Shown: positions 28,075 to 36,786 of the stretch, piece after piece
How positions within the stretch are numbered: the first letter of the stretch is position 1
Layout of the letters: each line of letters opens with the position of its first letter
Assembly (NCBI GenBank): GCA_903826575.1
Contig: CAIKEU010000013.1
Span: 1-64,000 of the forward strand
Origin: an uncultured bacterium
Lineage (GTDB): Bacteria; Actinomycetota; Actinomycetes; S36-B12; CAIYMF01
Length of the DNA: 64,000 nt
Reading direction: 5' to 3'
Notes under the pieces: generated by a model
Database searches by the model: none
What the model saw: only the letters and a program-made list of their open reading frames with translations
Told to the model about the DNA's origin: nothing
Program-made: the position numbers and the translations under genes

Positions 28075-28975
28075 CTCGAACCGAAGTAAGACCGGCTTCA
28101 GCATCTGGGCTGTCCTGGTCATCGTGTTTCTCTATCTCCCGATCGTTGTCATGGTTATCTTCGCCTTCAATCAGCCATCGGCTGATGCACTGGCGAGCAA
28201 CCCCGGGGTCGATCCTTGTTCGCTTCCGGCGACCCAAATTGGAAATGTCTCGGTGTGGAATGGGTTCACTGCCTGCTGGTTCCCCGCGGCACTTCATGAC
28301 CCGACGTACATTCCGGCGATCATTACCAGCGCCCAAATCGCTTTCGTTGCCGCTGCCATCTCCGTCGTCTTGGGGCTGATGGCTGCGCTCGCGCTCGCTC
28401 GGATGAAGCCCCGCGGCCGTATTCCCTTCGACATCCTCGTCTACCTCACGTTGGTAGTTCCTGAGATCGTCATCGCCGTTGCTTCGCTGATCTTCTTCGT
28501 CCAGGCACACAACGCAGTGCCCTTCTTTCCCCAACTGGGTTTCTGGACGATCGTTTTGGGCCAGATCGTTTTCAACTCTGCGTTGGCGATGCTCATCATC
28601 CGTGCACGTTTTGTCGGCATGGGCGACACCCTTGAAGAGGCAGCGTTCGACCTCGGAGCCGGACCCCTGGCGACATTCCGCCAGGTCACCTTGCCACGGT
28701 TGATGCCAGCGGTCTTCTCCGCCTTCCTGCTGTCATTCACGTTCTCATTCGATGACTATGTGCTGCCCGCCTTCACCAACGGAACAACAAACACCTGGCC
28801 GATCGTGTTGTACTCAGCCGTCCGCTTCGGTATCACGCCTGCGGTCAACGCACTTGCCACCATGATGCTGCTGCTCACTATCGCCGCGATTGTCATCACA
28901 GCGCTCATCCTTCGCCGCAGCCGTGGCGGGTCATCTGAAGGCGTAGCAAAGAACTTCGCTGCACTTGGCGTTTAG
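28064..28975 (+). CDS. potC: Polyamine-type ABC transporter permease (TTG start)
   Basis: LEEAAFDLGAGPLATFRQVTLPRLMPAVFSAFLLSFTFSFDDYVLPAF. Confidence 0.85.
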   Translation: MARNSNRSKTGFSIWAVLVIVFLYLPIVVMVIFAFNQPSADALASNPGVDPCSLPATQIGNVSVWNGFTACWFPAALHDPTYIPAIITSAQIAFVAAAISVVLGLMAALALARMKPRGRIPFDILVYLTLVVPEIVIAVASLIFFVQAHNAVPFFPQLGFWTIVLGQIVFNSALAMLIIRARFVGMGDTLEEAAFDLGAGPLATFRQVTLPRLMPAVFSAFLLSFTFSFDDYVLPAFTNGTTNTWPIVLYSAVRFGITPAVNALATMMLLLTIAAIVITALILRRSRGGSSEGVAKNFAALGV

Positions 28976-29002
28976 TCCCAAGCAGACCGCTAGGCTGCAC
29001 AC

Positions 29003-29338
29003 ATGATTCAGAGTTTTGATGCATTCGCCGTCGAGGTAAACCACGAGCCCATGGCAGCAGAAGCCGCTCTCACCGATGGCGTTAGTACTGCTATCGCTGA
29101 GCTCACCAAAGATGTCGGCCTTGAGGTGGGAATCTGGGAGCACTCGGTAGGTAACTCACACGCCTCCTACGGCTCCGAGGTTTTCGTTATCCTCGAAGGA
29201 CGTGGACGTATCACCGACACCAATGGCGGGGTTATCGAACTCAAGCCAGGCGTAGTTGGTGTCCTACACGAGGGTGACGACACCACGTGGGAAATCACAG
29301 AGAAGATCCGCAAGGTCTGGCTCGTCCGCGGCGAGTAG
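29003..29338 (+). CDS. Cupin-domain protein
   Basis: HASYGSEVFVILEGRGRITDTNGGVIELKPGVVGVLHEGDDTTWEI. Confidence 0.85.
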   Translation: MIQSFDAFAVEVNHEPMAAEAALTDGVSTAIAELTKDVGLEVGIWEHSVGNSHASYGSEVFVILEGRGRITDTNGGVIELKPGVVGVLHEGDDTTWEITEKIRKVWLVRGE

Positions 29339-29385
29339 TTCGTTGATTGCTCCGGCATCACCGGAGCTCGTCAGGGGGTTATGAC

Positions 29386-29940
29386 ATGTCGTTGTTTGAC
29401 GATCGTGCTGGGCGGGCATTGCTCGTCATCGATGTTCAGTCTGATGTCGTTGCGGACGCGCATCAGCGGGATGCGGTCGTGGCAAACATCAATATGTTGG
29501 TTCGCAATGCTCGCGCTGCTGACGTTCCTGTCGTGTGGGTTCAGCACAATGATGCGGGCATGACGATTGAAAGTCCTGAATGGCAACTCGTTTCTGAGCT
29601 CGAACCACGTGCGGGCGAAGCTATGGTCAACAAGCAGTACCGCAGCTCCTTCGAATCAACAGAGCTTGAATCAGTACTCGCTGATCTCGGCGCAGCAGAA
29701 CTCATCGTGTGCGGGGCGCAGACAAACAACTGTATCCGTCACACGATTCATTCTGCCCTCGAGCGCGGGTATGACGTCACGCTCGTTGAGGATGCGCACA
29801 CAACGTCCGACTTCGAGTGGAACAATGGAATCGTGACTGCCGCGTCGATTATTGACGAACAGAACGCGTCACTATTGAAGTACGAACTTCCCGGCCGGTC
29901 CTGCACGATCGTGCACACCGCTGACGCTTTCACGTCATAG
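29386..29940 (+). CDS. Cysteine hydrolase (isochorismatase-like)
   Basis: ALLVIDVQSDVV…VVWVQHNDAGM…LIVCGAQTNNCIRHTIHSALERGYDVTLVEDAHTT. Confidence 0.9.
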   Translation: MSLFDDRAGRALLVIDVQSDVVADAHQRDAVVANINMLVRNARAADVPVVWVQHNDAGMTIESPEWQLVSELEPRAGEAMVNKQYRSSFESTELESVLADLGAAELIVCGAQTNNCIRHTIHSALERGYDVTLVEDAHTTSDFEWNNGIVTAASIIDEQNASLLKYELPGRSCTIVHTADAFTS

Positions 29941-29949
29941 GCAGCCGAT

Positions 29950-30495
29950 ATGGCCACGTGGATCTGCCTGTTGCGCGCGGTCAATGTTGGCGGGCGCAAC
30001 AAGGTTCCGATGGCGCAACTGCGCGACGTGCTTAGCTTCGAAGGCTTCGCAGATGTGCGGACATATGTTCAGAGCGGAAATGTAGTTGTCACATCATCGC
30101 TGCGATCACCGAGCAAGGTGAGCGACGCAGTTCGCACTGCCATTGCTCGTGAGTTCAACGTCGATACACCCGTGGTCGTAAGAACTCCCGCTGAGTTACG
30201 GGCCATCGTGGACTGGAATCCGTTCCGCGACGTTGCCACAGTTGCACCACAACGAGTCCACATCGTGCACCTGACTGATACGCCAAGCGCCGAGGCCGTG
30301 GACGCGTTACTCACCACCAATTGGGAGCCCGAGCAAATCGCCTTCAGGGCAACTGAATTGGCCATCTGCTATTCCGAATCAATGCACACCAGCAAGCTTC
30401 AGTACGCAGGCGTGCTCAAGGGCCTTGGTGTTGACGGCACGGCCCGCAACTGGCGAACTGTACAAACGCTCGCCGATATATGCGTCAGGGCCTAG
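29950..30495 (+). CDS. DUF1697 family protein
   Basis: ICLLRAVNVGGRNKVPMAQLRDVLSFEGFADVRTYVQSGNVVV. Confidence 0.9.
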   Translation: MATWICLLRAVNVGGRNKVPMAQLRDVLSFEGFADVRTYVQSGNVVVTSSLRSPSKVSDAVRTAIAREFNVDTPVVVRTPAELRAIVDWNPFRDVATVAPQRVHIVHLTDTPSAEAVDALLTTNWEPEQIAFRATELAICYSESMHTSKLQYAGVLKGLGVDGTARNWRTVQTLADICVRA

Positions 30496-30511
30496 TGACG
30501 AGCAGCGCTAG

Positions 30512-31549
30512 TTAGATCGTGCTGTTGTCGATCACGAAGCGGTAGCGCACATCGCCGGCAACAACGCGGTTCCACGCATCGTCGATCTGCTGTGCTGAAA
30601 TCACTTCGATGTCCGAGCCAAAGCCATGCGTGGCACAGAAATCGAGCATTTCCTGCGTCTCCCGAATGCCGCCGATGTTAGATCCAGCAAGCCCGCGGTT
30701 ACCCATGATCAAGCTGCCAATATCGAGCGGCATCGGATGCTCGGGAGCACCGACGTAAACCATCGTGCCGCAGTTGTCGAGCAGGCGTAGGTAGTCGGCG
30801 AGGTTGATCGACGCACTGATGCTGTTAAGGATCAGGTCGAAGCTGTTAGCGTTCGTCTTGAACACATCGGGGTTTTCCGTTACGAGCGCGTGGTGCGCGC
30901 CAAGGCGAAGCGCATCCTGGGCCTTAGCCTCGGAACGGGTGATCACCGTGACATCCGCGCCCATTGCTACCGCGATCTTCACACCCATGTGGCCGAGGCC
31001 ACCAAGACCTGCTACCGCGACCCGCTTACCCGGGCCCGCCTGCCAACGAGCGAGCGGCGAGTAGAGAGTGATGCCTGCGCACAGCAAAGGAGCTGCAACA
31101 TCAAGTGCGAGGGCTTCCGGGATGCGTAGGACGTAGTTCTCGTCGACGACAATGTGGCTGCTGTAGCCACCCTGCGTCTGCGAACCGTAGCGATCGGTGT
31201 CGTTGTACGTACCGACAGACTTCTTGCAGAACATCTCATTACCGGCCTTGCACTGATCGCACTCGCGGCATGAGTCAACGAGGCAGCCGACGCCAACACG
31301 ATCACCAACGGCGTACTTCGTGACCTCGCTACCGACGGATTCAACGATGCCCGCGATCTCGTGACCGGTCACCTGCGGGTACGGCACGGTGCCCCATTCA
31401 CCACGGCCAGTATGAATATCTGAGTGACAGATACCGGCGTAGTGAATTTCGATGTTTACGTCATGCGGACCGACCTCACGACGCTCGATCATCGTGCGTT
31501 CGAATGATCCATCGACGGCGTGCAGGGCATAGGAAGCAACTGAAGGCAT
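30512..31549 (-). CDS. NAD(P)-dependent alcohol dehydrogenase (YahK/CAD-like, zinc-binding)
   Basis: [38 protein letters not shown]…[22 protein letters not shown]. Confidence 0.9.
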   Translation of the reverse strand: MPSVASYALHAVDGSFERTMIERREVGPHDVNIEIHYAGICHSDIHTGRGEWGTVPYPQVTGHEIAGIVESVGSEVTKYAVGDRVGVGCLVDSCRECDQCKAGNEMFCKKSVGTYNDTDRYGSQTQGGYSSHIVVDENYVLRIPEALALDVAAPLLCAGITLYSPLARWQAGPGKRVAVAGLGGLGHMGVKIAVAMGADVTVITRSEAKAQDALRLGAHHALVTENPDVFKTNANSFDLILNSISASINLADYLRLLDNCGTMVYVGAPEHPMPLDIGSLIMGNRGLAGSNIGGIRETQEMLDFCATHGFGSDIEVISAQQIDDAWNRVVAGDVRYRFVIDNSTI

Positions 31550-31656
31550 AGCCGTGAGTCTAAGGCCGGGTCGCGGCATCCGCCCGTTCACCGTGCTTAC
31601 TTCAACGCAGATCTTGCTGTTGACCGAGAGGCGTGCAGACGGAGTAGCCTGCGAGC

Positions 31657-32316
31657 GTGACGGCAATCGAATCCCAACGAGGGCGGCTTAGTCGTCAGTC
31701 GATTGCGCGAAGTGCGGCAGACATCATCGGTTCCGACGGGCTGGGCGCGTTCAGCCTTCGTTCACTTGCGAAGACACTTGGTGTCGATCCGGCTGCGATC
31801 TATCGGCACTACGAGAACCTTGATGATCTTCTTCGTGATGTTGCCGATCTCGCGCTGGCGCCGGTAACCGAGAAGTTCGTTACGTCCGCGGATCCGCTCG
31901 ACGATGTGCGTCGACTGTTGCTTCGATTGAGGCACGTCCTGCTCAGCAGCGGAGTGGCACGACTCAATGTTTCAGGACCTAGCCGACATTCAAACGAGCT
32001 TCAGATCACTGAGGTTATGCTCACGAGTTTCGCAAAGCTGGGTTTGTCGTCGAAGGACGCAGTGATGGCGTATCACGTTTTGATCGAGTTCACTGTCGGC
32101 AGTGCATCGTTGGACGCACCACTGGCTAGTAGCCCGGCGGATCGTCGCGACACATATAAGCGTTGGCGCACCGACTATAAGACCGTGGACGCCGAGACAT
32201 ATCCCGCCATCGCGGCGCACGCGAGTCGTCTATACCCAAGCAGCGAAAGGGTTTTCGCAACTGGGCTTGACGCCCTACTCAATCAGTTACTGGTCCGGTC
32301 ACATTCAGATGACTAA
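31657..32316 (+). CDS. TetR-family transcriptional regulator
   Basis: [47 protein letters not shown]. Confidence 0.9.
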   Translation: MTAIESQRGRLSRQSIARSAADIIGSDGLGAFSLRSLAKTLGVDPAAIYRHYENLDDLLRDVADLALAPVTEKFVTSADPLDDVRRLLLRLRHVLLSSGVARLNVSGPSRHSNELQITEVMLTSFAKLGLSSKDAVMAYHVLIEFTVGSASLDAPLASSPADRRDTYKRWRTDYKTVDAETYPAIAAHASRLYPSSERVFATGLDALLNQLLVRSHSDD

Positions 32317-32322
32317 CGCGAA

Positions 32323-33114
32323 TTACCGACTACGCCACTGCGCTAGCACTGCTTCGTTGACGGCATAGGGCGCCTCGAGGTTGAGTAGGTGGCCCGCACC
32401 GTCAATCATATGCAGGCGAGCGTCAGGCATGAGATCGACAATGGCCTGCGCGTAGGCGATCGGCGTCTCGTCGTCGGCCGATCCCACGAGCACGAGGGTT
32501 GGCACATCAATTGTAGGAAGGATCGCGCGAGTGTCATGAGTCGTGATCGTCGTGATCGCATCAAGTAACCCCTGCATGGGGACGCGCTTCATCGCTTCAA
32601 CGGCTTCGGGAACGACGTGAGCACCATGAGGGCCGACGAGCGAGCCAAGAATTGCCGGGGCGGCTGCACCTGGCGAACCAAAGTGTTCAAGCCCAGAAAG
32701 CCGGGCGTCCCGCCACTGCTGTGGATCCGTTCCATCAAGGCCGAAAGCAGGGCTCGTGCAGAGCAACGTGAGTGAGCGAATGAGCTCCGGGTAACGGGCT
32801 GCGGTGTACTGCGCGATCATGCCTCCAAAGGAAAGCCCTACGAGATCGACTGGCGCATCGGGAGAAACGGAGCGAATCAAGGCAGCGGCGCGTTGGGCAT
32901 AAGCCGCGAACGTCGTTTCCGCGACGGGAGCCGAGACCCCGTAGCCGGGTGCATCCCAGGCGACGATTCGACGTTCAGCACTCAACGCTTCGAACTGGGG
33001 CCGCCAAGCGATCCGAGAGGCACCCAAGCCGTGCAGGAAGACAGCCACTTCCGAAGCAGAGCCAGCCTCACGCCAGCCAGTCGGTTGCTCGTCAACATCG
33101 AGGTAATCAGTCAC
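32323..33114 (-). CDS. Alpha/beta-fold hydrolase (GTG start)
   Basis: VFLHGLGASRIAWRPQF…DAPGYG…DLVGLSFGGMIAQYTAARYPE. Confidence 0.85.
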   Translation of the reverse strand: MTDYLDVDEQPTGWREAGSASEVAVFLHGLGASRIAWRPQFEALSAERRIVAWDAPGYGVSAPVAETTFAAYAQRAAALIRSVSPDAPVDLVGLSFGGMIAQYTAARYPELIRSLTLLCTSPAFGLDGTDPQQWRDARLSGLEHFGSPGAAAPAILGSLVGPHGAHVVPEAVEAMKRVPMQGLLDAITTITTHDTRAILPTIDVPTLVLVGSADDETPIAYAQAIVDLMPDARLHMIDGAGHLLNLEAPYAVNEAVLAQWRSR

Positions 33115-33170
33115 AACGGAAACGTATGGGCAGCCCCGCACCGAGTCAACGCCGTTGACCCCTGCCACCC

Positions 33171-33282
33171 GCGAGTCGCGCTTCGCGCTTTGCGCGGAGG
33201 GCGTGGGACCCGTCGCTACGCTCCTCCCGAATCCCATGGGCTCCGCGAGTGGCGCTTCGCGCCATGAGCGGAGGGCGTGGGA
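33171..33282. repeat. Two 38-bp tandem units (33171-33208, 33245-33282) at period 74 bp, containing the tRNA-Ser(UGA) 3' end and a partial copy
   Basis: gcgagt[c/g]gcgcttcgcgc…cggagggcgtggga; 34/38 identical by eye. Confidence 0.85.
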
Positions 33283-33358
33283 TTCGAACCCACGGTGACG
33301 GGGTCGCCGCCACAACGGTTTTCAAGACCGTCGCACTAGGCCACTATGCGAGCCCTCC
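33269..33358 (-). tRNA. tRNA-Ser (anticodon TGA)
   Basis: Minus strand GGAGGGCTCGCATAGTGGCCTAGTGCGACGGTCTTGAAAACCGTTGTGG…GGGTTCGAATCCCACGCCCTCCG. Confidence 0.95.
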
Positions 33359-33411
33359 GCCGGATATCCTCCCACGACCGGCCGGGATCTTCATAACCCA
33401 CCTCACCCCTG

Positions 33412-33461
33412 AAAAACCTTCGCCGGAGCACCCACAAATAGGCACTCCGGCGAAGGCTAAA
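33412..33461. terminator. Terminator downstream of the FAD monooxygenase, T/A tracts on both sides
   Basis: CCTTCGCCGGAG…CTCCGGCGAAGG (33417-33456); minus strand followed by TTTTTC. Confidence 0.85.
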
Positions 33462-33472
33462 AACCACCACGA

Positions 33473-35269
33473 TCACGACACGTGATGCACTTCCTGCAGG
33501 CGGTACACCGGCGTAGGAATTCCCTCCATGCGCGCCTTTAACTGCAGCGAAAGGAACTGCGAGTAATGCCGTGACTGGTGCAGGTTTCCACCGTGGAACC
33601 ACAGCGCATCCTGCTGGGTCGGCTTCCACATATTGCGCTGCTCACCTTCCCACGGGCCCGGGTCCTTGGGAGTGTTGGAGCCCAAGCCCCACACCTTGCC
33701 GACTTTGTCCGCAGTGTCCTGATCGACCAGATCAGCAACCCAGCCATTCATCGAGCCGTACCCCGTTGCGTACACGATCACATCGGCCGGTAGCTCGGTG
33801 CCATTGTCGAGGATCACTGAGTTCTCAGTGAGACGTTCAACTTGGCCATTCGCGAGCTTAATCTTGCCGTCGATGATCAGCTGCGAAGCACCGATATCGA
33901 TGTAGTAGCCCGAGCCACGCCGCAGGTACTTCATGAACAGACCCGAATCATCCGGACCAAAGTCCAGTTGGAAGCCGGCCTTTTCAAGGTCCCCGTAGAA
34001 ATCAGCGTCGACCTCACGGATCTTGTCGTAAACCGGCTTCTGGAAATCGGCCAAGATCGCGTAAGGGAGGGACGCAAAAATTAAATCCGCCTTCGCCGTC
34101 GTCATTCCACTTTGCACCGCTCGCTCGGAGTACAAATCCCCGAGACCGATCTCCATTAGAGATTCAGATCGAACGATGTGCGTCGTGGAACGCTGCACCA
34201 TCGTGACGTCGACACCGGCCTCGTAGAGCGCCGCACAGATATCGTGCGCCGAGTTGTTTGACCCCACAACGACAACCTTCTTGCCGACGTAGCCGTCAGG
34301 GCCGGGATGCTGTGACGAGTGATGCTGCACGCCGGTGAAGATGTCGCTGCCGGGGAAGCTCGGCACATTCGCCTTGGCCGACATACCGGTAGCGAACACC
34401 AGCTGCTTCGGGCGCAGCACAACCTTTTCGCCATCGCGATCAACGATCACCGTCCACTCGCCGGCGGCCTCGTCGTAAACCGCACTCTTGACTTCGGACT
34501 TCGTCCAGTAGTTGAGCTCCATCACCTTGGTGTACATCTCAAGCCAGTCACCGATCTTGTCCTTCGGTGAGAACACCGGCCAATTCGCCGGGAAGTCGAT
34601 GTACGGCAAGTGGTCGTACCAGACCGGATCATGCAGGCACAGAGACTTGTAGCGCTTACGCCAGGAATCACCCGGGCGTTCGTTCTTCTCAACGATGATT
34701 GACGGAATTCCGAGTTGACGAAGGCGAGCCCCAAGACCGATACCGCCCTGGCCGCCACCGATCACCACGACATAGGGCTGTGTGTCATAGCCAAGATTGG
34801 CGAGTTCGTCCTCGCGCTCTTGCTTCCATGTCTTAGCGCCAACATTCTCGCCATGCTTGGCACCAAGCGGACGAGTGAAGCCCTTCTTCTCCTCGTGACC
34901 TTTGAGCTCAACCATCGTGGTGAGCAGCGTCCAGATCAGGCCATCGCGAACGCGAATCAATCCGAACCCACGAGCCACCTCGGTTTCAAAACTGATCCAG
35001 CCTTCTAGCAGGCCGCCAGCCTCGGTGGCTTCTTCACCTTCGGCAACCCGCCATCCCGACGGTTGGACGCGGGCAAGACATTCGTCCAACATGTGGCGAA
35101 CTTCGTCGCGTCCCTCCATCGTCACGATGTTCCACGTGAACGAGACGAGGTCTCGCCAGTAACAGTCCTCGGTGAATTTCGACGTCGCCTTATCGATCTC
35201 GCCGGCGCTCAGCGCCGCACCAAAGTCATCGAGGAAGGCCTGAAGTTTTTCTGTCGCCTCGGTCATCAC
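33473..35269 (-). CDS. NAD(P)/FAD-dependent monooxygenase with N-terminal NTF2/SnoaL-like domain
   Basis: VVVIGGGQGGIGLGARLRQLGIPSIIVEKNERPGDSWRKRYKSLCLHDPVWYDHLPY…VVVGSNNSAHDICAAL. Confidence 0.9.
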   Translation of the reverse strand: MMTEATEKLQAFLDDFGAALSAGEIDKATSKFTEDCYWRDLVSFTWNIVTMEGRDEVRHMLDECLARVQPSGWRVAEGEEATEAGGLLEGWISFETEVARGFGLIRVRDGLIWTLLTTMVELKGHEEKKGFTRPLGAKHGENVGAKTWKQEREDELANLGYDTQPYVVVIGGGQGGIGLGARLRQLGIPSIIVEKNERPGDSWRKRYKSLCLHDPVWYDHLPYIDFPANWPVFSPKDKIGDWLEMYTKVMELNYWTKSEVKSAVYDEAAGEWTVIVDRDGEKVVLRPKQLVFATGMSAKANVPSFPGSDIFTGVQHHSSQHPGPDGYVGKKVVVVGSNNSAHDICAALYEAGVDVTMVQRSTTHIVRSESLMEIGLGDLYSERAVQSGMTTAKADLIFASLPYAILADFQKPVYDKIREVDADFYGDLEKAGFQLDFGPDDSGLFMKYLRRGSGYYIDIGASQLIIDGKIKLANGQVERLTENSVILDNGTELPADVIVYATGYGSMNGWVADLVDQDTADKVGKVWGLGSNTPKDPGPWEGEQRNMWKPTQQDALWFHGGNLHQSRHYSQFLSLQLKARMEGIPTPVYRLQEVHHVS

Positions 35270-35515
35270 ATTCCAATCGACGAAGAGCGTTCCAATTCAG
35301 CGGATGGGGTTGCCATATTTCTCCAGTCAAATTGATGTCGTCAATAGTTTTGATCACATTGCCCTACCAAATTGCGAAAGTTTCCAGGCCTTCACGGGTT
35401 TGGCACGATTACATGTACGTTCCGTGTGATTGACGCCCGCTGACCCATTTCGCGCGGCCGCACGCGTGGTCGCGGGTACTGTTGCTTCGTAAACCAGAAG
35501 ACATGAGGGGTAATT

Positions 35516-36754
35516 GTGACTAGTTCGACCGCCGCACCGGAGTCGACAGATCCGGCACCCGAATCACATGCCAAGCGCTCCTCGAAACCCTCCATGACTC
35601 GGTTCTGGATTCGCCGGATCGCGGTTTTTCTGCTGGCGCTGATCGCAGTAACGGGGATCTGGTTTGCCGTCACATTCGTTCCCTACGTCCGCGACTCACA
35701 GGGTGAGCCCACGTCGGTCCTGCTGGCAACCTGGGGTCGTGATCACGGGCTGGGCTCGGTGGTAGCTGCGGCTGAAGATTTTTACTACGCGCACTTCGAT
35801 ACGACGCCAGTCGGCGGAAAGCCAACGGAATCGGCGAACTTCGGCTCGGATACAACCCCAACCCCTTCCGCGACCGGAGGCAATGCCCCTAGCCCGTCGC
35901 CCACCACCAGCGCGGCGGCACGTCCCCACCTCAATCCGCCGCCGACGCTGGTCAGCCCGGTGAAGGACGGCGCGCTGCAAGATGAGGGCGTGTGGCAGCC
36001 GGTCGCATCAAAGGTCGACGGTATGCACGCCATCTATGCCACCCGTGTGCGTCCGGACGCTATTCATACGAGTGTTTTGGCTTCACTGATGTGGATCGAT
36101 ACCAAACTCGCCAAGTCGATGTACGTCCCCGGATACATCGAGCCCGGTGGGCCAAATCCTTACGACGGTGCACTCCCTGAAAAGTTGTGGCCCGACGTTC
36201 TAGCCAACACCAACGGTGCATTTCGAATTCAGGATTCGCAAGGTGGTTACATCTACAACGGTAAGTCGATCGTTCCTATGGTTGACGGTCAAGCCACTCT
36301 CGCCATTGACTCAAAGGGTCACATGACGGTTGGCACATGGGGACGTGACATCACCCCGAATTCAGACGTTGTCGTCGCTCGTCAGAACTTGGCCCTAATC
36401 ATCGACCACGGCCAATCACGAGTAAAGTCAGGGGACGGATTTCGTTGGGGCGCAACAACTCACGGTGAATCCGCAGCATGGCGGTCAGCGATCGGTGAAC
36501 GTGCTGATGGAAGCTTGGTGTACATCGGCTCACCGGGGCTTACCGCTCAAGCGATGGCCGACACGTTGATTTCCGCCGGTGTACAGCGCGCCATGGTTCT
36601 CGACATGAACAACTGGTGGGTGGCTGGCTTCTACTTCAAGCATGATGCGTCAGGTCAGCCGCTATGCCACAAACTTGACCCCAATATCCAAGAGAGTTGC
36701 AACAGGTTCCTCAACCGGTACAAGCGAGATAGCTTGCAGTTCCTCGCGAACTAA
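35516..36754 (+). CDS. Membrane-anchored phosphodiester glycosidase family protein
   Basis: N-terminal TM, Pro/Ser/Thr linker; NGAFRIQDSQGGYIYNGK…MVLDMNNWWVAGFYF; GTG start. Confidence 0.65.
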   Translation: MTSSTAAPESTDPAPESHAKRSSKPSMTRFWIRRIAVFLLALIAVTGIWFAVTFVPYVRDSQGEPTSVLLATWGRDHGLGSVVAAAEDFYYAHFDTTPVGGKPTESANFGSDTTPTPSATGGNAPSPSPTTSAAARPHLNPPPTLVSPVKDGALQDEGVWQPVASKVDGMHAIYATRVRPDAIHTSVLASLMWIDTKLAKSMYVPGYIEPGGPNPYDGALPEKLWPDVLANTNGAFRIQDSQGGYIYNGKSIVPMVDGQATLAIDSKGHMTVGTWGRDITPNSDVVVARQNLALIIDHGQSRVKSGDGFRWGATTHGESAAWRSAIGERADGSLVYIGSPGLTAQAMADTLISAGVQRAMVLDMNNWWVAGFYFKHDASGQPLCHKLDPNIQESCNRFLNRYKRDSLQFLAN

Positions 36755-36786
36755 TCCCACGTGGTTGACGCAAAAATCGCGGCGGA

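Noticed and set aside
33171-33282. CRISPR-like short repeats
   Set aside because: Only two units, one containing a tRNA end; no spacers, leader or cas genes
33115-33315. N-terminal extension of the alpha/beta hydrolase ORF (ORF track 32323-33315)
   Set aside because: The extension reads through the tRNA-Ser(UGA) trailer and into the tRNA; homology-like sequence begins at GTG 33114 (VTDYLDVDEQPTGW)
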